Assembly: GCF_001519065.1 (NCBI RefSeq)
Contig: NZ_KQ954267.1
Location: 1 to 50,220, forward strand
DNA from: Novosphingobium sp. FSW06-99
GTDB lineage: Bacteria; Pseudomonadota; Alphaproteobacteria; Sphingomonadales; Sphingomonadaceae
Length of the DNA: 50,220 nt
Reading direction: 5' to 3'
Both the position numbers and the translations under genes were made by a program. Positions 16,725 to 24,309 of this stretch are shown piece after piece. The stretch's first letter is position 1. Every line of letters starts with the position of its first letter. A model generated the notes under the pieces. That model was not told where the DNA came from and made no database searches. It saw only the letters and a list, made by a program, of their open reading frames with translations.

Positions 16725-17378
16725 GTGCCCGATGGGGCGCTGTTGCGGCTGGTCCAGCGGGGTGATGATTTCACCATCCTGCTCGACCGCACCGAACTGA
16801 TGAGCACCCGCGCCAGCGCTTCGGAAGAGGCGCTGGCCACGCTGACCTATGAACGGCTGGTCGGGCGCGCCGCGCCCGATCTGCTGATCGGCGGTTATGG
16901 CATGGGCTATACCTTGCGCGCGGCGCTGGCCGTGCTGCCCGCCGATGCGCATGTCACGCTGGCCGAACTGGTGCCCGAAGTGATCGAGTGGGCACGCGGC
17001 CCGATGGGCAAGCTGACTGCCGGCTGCCTTGATGATCCGCGCGTGCTGCTGGTGGCCGACGATGTGGCGATGCTGATCGATGCGGCGCGTGATGGCTATG
17101 ATGCGATCCTGCTCGATGTCGACAACGGGCCCGAAGGGATCACCCGGCGCATCAACGACCATCTCTATACCGATGACGGTGTGATGGCGGCCAAACTTGC
17201 GCTCAAACCCGGCGGCGTGCTGGCGGTGTGGTCGGCCTGGCCAGACCCCGACTTCACCACGCGGCTGGTCGAGGCGGGTTTCCACGTGACCGAAACGGTG
17301 GTGATGGAACAGGCCGATGGCGAGGGCGACAAGCATCTGATCTGGTTTGCCCAAAGGCCCTATCCCACCCGCACCTGA
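16725..17378 (+). CDS. Spermidine synthase-like (polyamine aminopropyltransferase fold) protein
   Basis: At least 217 residues. The Rossmann-like core of the spermidine synthase/SpeE superfamily is visible: LIGGYGMGYTLRAAL (nucleotide-binding loop), VTLAELVPEVIEWAR, YDAILLDVDNGPEG and a late LKPGGVLAVWSAWPD. It lacks the long N-terminal beta domain of true SpeE, so polyamine synthesis is not assured. The start is unsettled: only GTG 16725 is standard, yet the frame is open from 16596 and the protein-like TIDGHAEIASARVPDG lies across that GTG, suggesting a start about 10-30 codons earlier that is not ATG, GTG or TTG. Confidence 0.75.
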   Translation: MPDGALLRLVQRGDDFTILLDRTELMSTRASASEEALATLTYERLVGRAAPDLLIGGYGMGYTLRAALAVLPADAHVTLAELVPEVIEWARGPMGKLTAGCLDDPRVLLVADDVAMLIDAARDGYDAILLDVDNGPEGITRRINDHLYTDDGVMAAKLALKPGGVLAVWSAWPDPDFTTRLVEAGFHVTETVVMEQADGEGDKHLIWFAQRPYPTRT

Positions 17379-17454
17379 TGGGGTCGGCACTAGGCGCCAG
17401 CCGCAGCACCGTGCTAGACGCGACGCGAACACCCTGATTGTGAAAGGATCTGCC

Positions 17455-18252
17455 ATGCGCCTGTCTGGTCTTGCCTTGCTTGGCACGGTTGCCCTGTCGA
17501 CCGCTGCTGTAGCAGCTCCCGCCGATCTGCCCGCAATCAGCGCAGCAGTCGCCGATGGACACCGCGCCAGCGCCGAGGTCCAGCGCGACAAATATCGTCA
17601 CCCGGTTGAAACACTGGGATTTTTCGGGCTGCGCGGCGATCAGACGGTGGTCGAATACAACCCCGGCGGCGGCTGGTACACTGCAATCCTGGCCCCCATG
17701 CTGAGCGCCCATGGCCATTACATCGGGCTGGTCGTCCATGGCGAAAAGGCCGAGGCTTCGCTGGCCAAACTGATCGCATCGGGCGGCGATCGCTATCACG
17801 GGGCGACCGCGGCAACGCTCGATCTGGCCACCGCGACAGCCAGCGTGCCCGACAATTCGGTCGATGAAGTGCTGACATTTCGCAATGTGCACAATCTGAT
17901 CATGGCCGGTGATGACAAGGCAAGCGGCGCGTTCAAGGCGTTTTATCGCATGCTCCGCCCCGGCGGCGTGCTCGGTGTGGTCGACCATCACTTGCCCGAA
18001 AGCTTTGACAGCGCGGCCGAACGCAAGAGCGGCTATCTGAAGCGTTCGACCGTGATCGCTCTGGCCGAAGCGGCGGGTTTCCGTCTGGCCGGGGAAAGCC
18101 CGGTCAACGCCAACCCCGCCGACACCCATGGCTGGCCCGAAGGGGTATGGACATTGCCGCCCACGCTGCAACTGGGCGACAAGGATCGCGACAAATATCT
18201 TGCCATCGGGGAAAGCGATCGCATGACACTGAAATTCATCAAACCGGACTAA
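17455..18252 (+). CDS. Predicted exported class I SAM-dependent methyltransferase-like protein
   Basis: 265 residues with an N-terminal signal peptide (MRLSGLALLGTVALSTAAVA, then APA) followed by a methyltransferase-like domain: TVVEYNPGGGWYTAILAPML resembles SAM motif I, and VLTFRNVHNLIM and FYRMLRPGGVLGVVDHH match later motifs. This corresponds to the COG4798-type predicted methyltransferases. Export is odd because S-adenosylmethionine is cytoplasmic. AAAGGA about 6 bases before ATG 17455 supports the start. Substrate and whether it is catalytically active are unknown. Confidence 0.82.
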   Translation: MRLSGLALLGTVALSTAAVAAPADLPAISAAVADGHRASAEVQRDKYRHPVETLGFFGLRGDQTVVEYNPGGGWYTAILAPMLSAHGHYIGLVVHGEKAEASLAKLIASGGDRYHGATAATLDLATATASVPDNSVDEVLTFRNVHNLIMAGDDKASGAFKAFYRMLRPGGVLGVVDHHLPESFDSAAERKSGYLKRSTVIALAEAAGFRLAGESPVNANPADTHGWPEGVWTLPPTLQLGDKDRDKYLAIGESDRMTLKFIKPD

Positions 18253-18266
18253 GAAAGCACGTCTCC

Positions 18267-19076
18267 ATGTTTACCAGCCAGCAAGTCCTGCGCGTCACCC
18301 ACTGGACACCGGACCTGTTCAGCTTTGCGCTCGCCCGTCCCGACGGGTTCAAGTTCCATTCGGGCCAGTTCGTCATGCTCAACCTGCCCGAGCGTGACGG
18401 GTATCGGCCCAAACCGCGCGCCTATTCGATCACTTCGCCCGACTATGCCGAAGAGCTGGAATTCCTGTCGATCGTCGCGCCCGAGGGGCAGTTGACATCG
18501 CATTTGCAGCACATTCAGCCCGGCGACGACGTGCTGTTGGGCAGCAAGCCGACCGGCACGCTGGTGCACGCCGCGCTGACGCCGGGGCGCAACCTGTTCC
18601 TGTTCGGCACCGGCACGGGCATTGCGCCCTGGCTGAGCATTGCCCGCGACATCAACACTTATGGCGATGAAGAGCTTGGCATCGAACGCAAATTCGACCG
18701 CGTGTTCCTGTGCCACGGGGTGCGCCACGTGCGCGAACTGGTCTATCGCGACTATCTTGAACGCGGCATTTTCGAAGAGGAAATCCTGGGCGATTTCGTG
18801 CGCGACCGGTTCCACTATTACCCCTCGGTCACGCGCGAGCCATTCGTGCGCAACGGCCGCCTGACCGACCTGATCACCACCGGCCAGGTGTTCCGCGATC
18901 TGGGGTTCGACCGTGAACAGTTCGATCCGGAAGTCGACCGGGTGATGATCTGCGGCAATATCCCGGTCAACCACGCGCTGAAGGATATCTGCCTGGCGCA
19001 GGGCCTGATCGAAGGATCGACGCATCGGCCCGGCAGCTTTGTCGCCGAACGCGCCTTTGTCGAGGCCACAACCTGA
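18267..19076 (+). CDS. fpr: Ferredoxin--NADP reductase
   Basis: 269-residue FAD enzyme exchanging electrons between NADPH and ferredoxin or flavodoxin. RAYSITSP (residues 52-59) is the FAD-binding motif, GTGTGIAPWLSI the NADP-binding loop, and MICGNIPVNHALKDI the C-terminal NADP/FAD segment. The C-terminus ends in AERAFVEATT, the extended alphaproteobacterial (subclass I) form with a tail after the usual aromatic residue. It starts 14 bases after the methyltransferase-like gene and may share its transcript. The [2Fe-2S] ferredoxin at 26688 could be a partner. Confidence 0.92.
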   Translation: MFTSQQVLRVTHWTPDLFSFALARPDGFKFHSGQFVMLNLPERDGYRPKPRAYSITSPDYAEELEFLSIVAPEGQLTSHLQHIQPGDDVLLGSKPTGTLVHAALTPGRNLFLFGTGTGIAPWLSIARDINTYGDEELGIERKFDRVFLCHGVRHVRELVYRDYLERGIFEEEILGDFVRDRFHYYPSVTREPFVRNGRLTDLITTGQVFRDLGFDREQFDPEVDRVMICGNIPVNHALKDICLAQGLIEGSTHRPGSFVAERAFVEATT

Positions 19077-19090
19077 TTCAGGCCCCCTGA

Positions 19091-19474
19091 TCAGGCCAGC
19101 GTCAGGTAGATTTCCCCCTCGATCACCCAGCGATCGCCGACCTGCCGCCATTTCGCCGAATAGAGGCCACTGGCCAGTAGCGCGCCGTCAGACGCGCGAC
19201 TGCCCTGCCAGTGGCCCTGTTCCAGCGCGATCGGTTCGACTGGGGATAGCGTGATGCGGTCGGCGCTGCGCAGATAGACCGTGCGATCGGGCGCGGCGAA
19301 TTCGCGCCGCCATGCCAGCAACTGCGCCTTGCGCCCGGCAATCACCGCGCTGTCGGTGCCGGTGATCAGCACCACGTCGGGTGCCAGCAACGGCCCGATC
19401 GCGGCGAGATCGGCCTGCGCCAGCGCGGTGTTGAAGGCGGCGCGGGCCAGCCGGATGGCCAGTTCCGCACTCAT
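19091..19474 (-). CDS. NTF2-like (SnoaL/DUF4440-type) protein
   Basis: 127-residue protein of the nuclear transport factor 2-like fold, an alpha+beta cone used by many small isomerases and unknowns. The pattern of an N-terminal helix (ELAIRLARAAFNTALAQAD), IGPLLAPDVVLITGTDSAVIAGR, and beta strands ending YSAKWRQVGDRWVIEGEIYL is typical. ATG 19474 overlaps the stop of the small membrane protein upstream by 4 bases (ATGA), so the two are coupled. Convergent with the ferredoxin reductase. No substrate can be inferred. Confidence 0.82.
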   Translation of the reverse strand: MSAELAIRLARAAFNTALAQADLAAIGPLLAPDVVLITGTDSAVIAGRKAQLLAWRREFAAPDRTVYLRSADRITLSPVEPIALEQGHWQGSRASDGALLASGLYSAKWRQVGDRWVIEGEIYLTLA

Positions 19475-19620
19475 AACGGCGGGATATCGAACATGCCAAA
19501 GCCGCTGAGCCCCATCCACGCGATCATCACAGCCATGACGCCGATCGAAAGGATCAGCGACGCGAACACAATCGCAAACTGTTGTGGGCCCTTCAAAGCC
19601 GGTTCCGATCGCATAACCAT
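19471..19620 (-). CDS. Small single-span membrane protein
   Basis: 49 residues: a polar N-terminus (MVMRSEPALKGPQQ) and one long hydrophobic helix (FAIVFASLILSIGVMAVMIA, about residues 15-34), ending FDIPPL. ATG at 19620 or the in-frame ATG at 19614. The stop overlaps the NTF2-like gene by ATGA, good support that it is translated. No homologue recognised; similar tiny membrane proteins are common in sphingomonads. Codon composition follows the host. Ribosome binding site weak. Confidence 0.6.
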   Translation of the reverse strand: MVMRSEPALKGPQQFAIVFASLILSIGVMAVMIAWMGLSGFGMFDIPPL

Positions 19621-19696
19621 GGACGCGTCGGCTTATGCGCAAAGGCCCCGCCATGCACAAGCAGGCGCGGCCTTGGCGGAACACCCCGACGGCGGG

Positions 19697-20728
19697 TCAG
19701 GGCTGCGGCGCCAGCACCAGCACGACAAAGCTGCCCGGAACCGGCTTGCCACGCCGTTGACCCGGTGCCGGTGCCTCGAATTTCGCGGCCGGCAGATAAA
19801 TGCGCCCGTCACGCGGATCGAGGGCACCGGTGCGGGCGCCGACCTGGGTGGGAACGCGGCCCGTCACCCGGATCTGAGCGGGGTTGGCCGTGTCGATGGC
19901 CACCAGCGTACCCGACGCGCCGCAAGGGATGAACGCGGCGTGGCGTACGTCATCGGCCAACACCGCATCGGGCCCCTTGTCGATGGCCAGTGTCGCCACG
20001 ACTTTGCCGCTGCGCGTGTCGGTGACGGGAGCCACGCCGTTGGCACAGGCGGAAATGACCCGCTGGCCGGCCGCCACAAGGGCCAGACCGGTCGGGCCTT
20101 CGCACCCGGGCAGCGCGATGGTGCGCAGCACTTTGCCAGCCACGGCATCGATTTCGGCAACCGCCCCGGCATCTTCCAGATTGACCCACACGTGGCCCTT
20201 GCCATCGGCATCCGCCGCTTCCAACCCACCTGCCAGCGTGAACTGGGCGACCACCTTGCGGGTGCGGGCGTCGATTTCGGTCACCGTGTTGCTGGCGGGG
20301 CTCATCACCACGACACGGCCCGAAACCGGCTCGAAAATCGCCGCGTCAGGCTTCTGCCCGGTGGCGATGGTGTCCTCGATGGCGCCGCTCGCCGCGTCGA
20401 TAAATCGGGTCGTGCCGGAACGCCCGTCGGTTTCCACCACGGTGCGGCCGCCGTCGATGGCAAACGCGCTGTGCGCACCATTGGCCGGAGCCAGCGCATC
20501 GATCACTTTGTGCGAGGCAAGGTCAACCGCCATGATCGCGTTGGTGCGCGACACATAGAGCCGGTTGCCGGCGGTATCGAGCGAAGCATAGTCCCACCCC
20601 GCATCGGCACCCGCAATACGATCGACAACGGCATACGTGTGTACCGGCGCAGCGGTGTCGGCCAGCGCGACCGGGCAGGCTGCGACCACGGCCAGAACGG
20701 CGGTGGCGCAACGCAGAGATGTCAGCAT
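19697..20728 (-). CDS. Exported YncE-like beta-propeller protein
   Basis: 343-residue periplasmic protein with a signal peptide (MLTSLRCATAVLAVVAA, cleavage near VALA-DT) and repeated blades of the YVTN/YncE propeller type, for example AGNRLYVSRTNAIMAVDLAS and HVWVNLEDAGAVAEIDAVAG, each ending in a small-residue DLxT/IDxxT-like strand. Such proteins bind ligands or scaffold complexes; enzymatic activity is not evident. ATG 20728 chosen for the signal peptide over the longer frame to 20773. Monocistronic, divergent from the MATE transporter. Confidence 0.82.
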   Translation of the reverse strand: MLTSLRCATAVLAVVAACPVALADTAAPVHTYAVVDRIAGADAGWDYASLDTAGNRLYVSRTNAIMAVDLASHKVIDALAPANGAHSAFAIDGGRTVVETDGRSGTTRFIDAASGAIEDTIATGQKPDAAIFEPVSGRVVVMSPASNTVTEIDARTRKVVAQFTLAGGLEAADADGKGHVWVNLEDAGAVAEIDAVAGKVLRTIALPGCEGPTGLALVAAGQRVISACANGVAPVTDTRSGKVVATLAIDKGPDAVLADDVRHAAFIPCGASGTLVAIDTANPAQIRVTGRVPTQVGARTGALDPRDGRIYLPAAKFEAPAPGQRRGKPVPGSFVVLVLAPQP

Positions 20729-20866
20729 GGAGGCTCTTTCTGTGAAGGATCGGCAATCGAACGTTGAAATCACGCAAGATCATATGACCGCAGGTATGTG
20801 ACAATCGCGAGTATAGCGATCGCGCGGCGTTACCCAAGGGGCTTGCCTTGATGGCAACATGCCTTG

Positions 20867-22234
20867 ATGGACAGGGACATGTCCAAGTCCCTCGCCGCTG
20901 CCGCCAGCCCGCTCACCCGCCGCGCGGTCATCGCCCAGGCCTGGCCGATCATGGTCGGGCAGGCGTCGGTGCCGCTGGTCGGCGTGGTCGATACCCTGGT
21001 GATCGGGCGCAGCGGCACGGCGTCGGCGCTGGCAGGCGTGGCGCTGGGCGCGGCGATCATCGATCTGGTGTTCTGGAGCTTCGGCTTTCTGCGCATGGGC
21101 ATGTCGGGGCTGGTCGCGCAAGCGGCGGGCGCCGGGGATCGCGACGAAGTCGATGCGCTGTTGCTGCGCGGGATGGTGCTGGGGCTGGCGATCGGCGCGC
21201 TGTTGTGGGTGCTGACCGGGCCGATCATGGCGGCGGGCTTTTTCGCGCTGCCGCCCGGCGGCGCGGTGGCGGGGCCCGCGCGGGCGTTTGTCGCGGCGCG
21301 GTTCTATGGCGCTCCGGCGGCGCTCGGGGTGTTTGCGGTCAACGGCTGGCTGATCGGGCGGCGCCAGACGCGGCTGGCGCTGGTGCTGCAACTGATCATG
21401 AACGTTATCAACGTCGTGCTCGATGTCACGCTGGTGTGGCATTTCGGGCTGGGTGCGCGCGGCGTCGGGCTGGGCACGGCCATGGCCGAATGGGCCGCGC
21501 TGATCGTCGGCCTTGCGTTGGCGCTGGGGCCCGGCGGCGCGCAGCCGCTGGCGCTGATCCGGCGCGCGGGCTGGCACGTGCTGGTGGCGCGCGACAAACT
21601 GGCGCGGCTGGTGGCGGTCAACCGCGATGTGATGATCCGCACCGTCGCGCTGCTGATCCTGTTCACCTGGTTTGCCAATGCCGGGGCGCGGCTGGGCGCG
21701 GTGACGCTGGCGGCCAACCATGTGCTGATGCAATTTGTCGCGATTGCCGCGTTTGTGCTCGATGCCTTTGCGCTGACTGCCGAGGAACGCATCGGCCATG
21801 CCATTGGCGCGGGCGCGCGCGACCGGTTTGACCGGGCGCTGCGGCTGACCGGCGAATTTGCGCTGGGCGGCGGCGCGCTGCTGGCGGCGCTGTTCATCGC
21901 GGGCGGGGCCTGGGGCGTGGTGGCGATCACCACTGATCCGCATGTGCGCGCGACAGCGCTCGCCTATCTGCCGTTTGCCGCGGTGGTGCCGCTCGTCGGT
22001 GCGCCAAGCTGGCTGCTCGACGGGGTGTTCATCGGCGCCACCGATGGCCGCGCGTTGCGCAATGCGGCGGTCGTATCGACACTGGGCTATCTCGCCTGCG
22101 ACTATGCGCTGCGTCCGCTGGGCGACACCGGTGTGTGGCTGGCGCTGCTGCTCAGCTATGGCTTTCGCGCGGGGACTTTGGCCTGGCGCCTGCCCGCATT
22201 GCGCGCTCGCCTTGCGTCGGCGGTCCACCCCTGA
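20867..22234 (+). CDS. MATE-family efflux transporter
   Basis: About 455 residues, 12 predicted membrane helices, two MATE repeats. Typical segments are QAWPIMVGQASVPLVGVVDT at the start of repeat 1, RMGMSGLVAQAAGAGD, and in repeat 2 LGAVTLAANHVLMQFVAIAA. MATE pumps export cationic drugs or metabolites in exchange for H+ or Na+; substrate unknown. Starts at 20867 or 20879 are both possible; neither has a strong ribosome site. It precedes argG by 46 bases and may be cotranscribed with it. The closest subtype is the DinF-like group. Confidence 0.9.
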   Translation: MDRDMSKSLAAAASPLTRRAVIAQAWPIMVGQASVPLVGVVDTLVIGRSGTASALAGVALGAAIIDLVFWSFGFLRMGMSGLVAQAAGAGDRDEVDALLLRGMVLGLAIGALLWVLTGPIMAAGFFALPPGGAVAGPARAFVAARFYGAPAALGVFAVNGWLIGRRQTRLALVLQLIMNVINVVLDVTLVWHFGLGARGVGLGTAMAEWAALIVGLALALGPGGAQPLALIRRAGWHVLVARDKLARLVAVNRDVMIRTVALLILFTWFANAGARLGAVTLAANHVLMQFVAIAAFVLDAFALTAEERIGHAIGAGARDRFDRALRLTGEFALGGGALLAALFIAGGAWGVVAITTDPHVRATALAYLPFAAVVPLVGAPSWLLDGVFIGATDGRALRNAAVVSTLGYLACDYALRPLGDTGVWLALLLSYGFRAGTLAWRLPALRARLASAVHP

Positions 22235-22280
22235 TACCCGCGCGCCCTGAAATCCCTCGTTGCGCATAGCGGAGTCGTCC

Positions 22281-23495
<1,215 letters not shown>

Positions 23496-23498
23496 ACC

Positions 23499-23525
23499 AA
23501 ATCCTCCCCGGCACGGGGAGGATTT
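23499..23525 (+). terminator. Perfect 12-bp stem downstream of argG; member of a dispersed palindrome family
   Basis: AAATCCTCCCCG, loop GCA, CGGGGAGGATTT, starting 4 bases after the argG stop. The internal 22 bases recur identically at 35340-35361 after recR. It ends in ATTT rather than a long T run, so it may act as a terminator, a repeat element, or both. Confidence 0.65.
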
Positions 23526-23559
23526 GCTGTCGTGGGAATTTCACACCACCGTCAAACAC

Positions 23560-23608
23560 TTGCAAAGTTGTCCACTACCGAGATAACGGGCTGTGGATAA
23601 CTTTGCAA
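23560..23608. repeat. Inverted repeat carrying DnaA-box-like sites
   Basis: Left arm TTGCAAAGTTGTCCAC (23560-23575) and right arm GTGGATAACTTTGCAA (23593-23608) match at 15 of 16 positions with a 17-base spacer. The right arm contains TGTGGATAA (23592-23600), the complement of the consensus DnaA box TTATCCACA. The left arm contains the near-match TTGTCCACT (23568-23576). Either a DnaA-responsive site or part of an origin-like region. Confidence 0.5.
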
Positions 23609-23676
23609 AAATGGCCTTGAACGACTCGCCCATCGAGCGCAGTTTTTGTCCATCGAAGGGGCGAAATGACGCCGAG

Positions 23677-23699
23677 TAATCAGGCCAACTACCTGATTA
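23677..23699. promoter_or_regulatory. Perfect 8-bp palindrome, operator-like
   Basis: TAATCAGG (23677-23684), 7-base spacer, CCTGATTA (23692-23699), in locally AT-rich sequence. No gene start lies immediately adjacent, so the regulated transcript would be the putative RNA downstream, if any. Confidence 0.35.
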
Positions 23700-24129
23700 T
23701 AAAGCGAAAGATAAACCTTCGACCCGGTCATTCAACGCATGTTTGCAAACCAACCCGGCACGAGCGCTCGCGGCTGCTCGGGCATCAGGGAAGGCGCGCC
23801 TCTGCATCGAAAACCGGGAGGGTATCAACCGAATTGCAAAGGTCAGGGCTGCCTGCAGCATCTGTGCCGCGGGGGAGTGATTCCCGGCGAGTGGGATGAT
23901 GCATCTTGATCGCGCCGTTCCGGGCGATGTCCGCCCCTTTACTCGCGTCGCGCGGGATTTCGTCTGGTCAGGCGTGCCTGAACAGGAGCGATGCCACGCG
24001 ACAGTCCTGGCCCGGCACAACCGGGTCGGGGAAACGAGCAAAGGTTACATCTGTCGGCGCAGCGCCATGGCTCAACCTCTGTGCAAACAGACAAGACCCC
24101 GGCGAAACCCGGCGCCCGGTGTGGAAGGC

Positions 24130-24306
24130 CCGACCCTGCGGGGCGGATCGGCCAACCGGTTGCGCAACCCACCTGCCTTGCGCAGGCAGTTCGTTTCGGC
24201 GCGCTGAAACCGGCCGCAAGGCCGCGCCTGGGTGTCAACCGCAAGGGTGACGGACCGCAAAGATGGATGACAGTGGGGGTCGGCGGCAACGCCGACCCCC
24301 ATTTTA
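24130..24306 (+). ncRNA. Candidate structured RNA 3' region with three GCAA-tetraloop hairpins
   Basis: Three successive hairpins with GCAA loops: CGGCC/GGCCG (24211-24224), GTCAACC/GGGTGAC (24234-24251, one mismatch), and an 11-bp perfect stem (24275-24300) followed by ATTTTA on the plus strand, that is, an intrinsic terminator. Upstream are a self-complementary GGTTGCGCAACC (24158-24169) and a CCTGC/GCAGG stem (24172-24186). The 5' end is not defined; an RNA of 200-400 bases is possible. I could not assign it to RNase P RNA, tmRNA, 6S or SRP RNA. Confidence 0.4.
24275..24306 (+). terminator. Intrinsic terminator, plus strand
   Basis: 11-bp perfect stem GGGGGTCGGCG/CGCCGACCCCC with a GCAA loop followed by CATTTTA-like sequence. 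The T run is on the plus strand, so it belongs to a plus-strand transcript rather than to parC, which ends 4 bases beyond on the other strand. Confidence 0.7.
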
Positions 24307-24309
24307 CGT

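Larger units (their letters stand above)
23526..24309. other. 784-base gene-free interval between argG and parC
   Basis: No convincing gene. It contains a large inverted repeat with DnaA-box-like sequence (23560-23608), a second palindrome (23677-23699), and a run of stem-loops at 24211-24300 ending in a plus-strand terminator. The open frames at 23896-24250 have shadow-like composition (Arg/Pro/Gly/Thr mixture with no hydrophobic pattern). Confidence 0.5.

Noticed and set aside
23886..24306. RNase P RNA or tmRNA gene
   Set aside because: The universally conserved GAGGAAAGTCCGG-type P4 sequence of RNase P and a tag-peptide frame or tRNA-like T arm were not found on either strand; only general structure supports an RNA.
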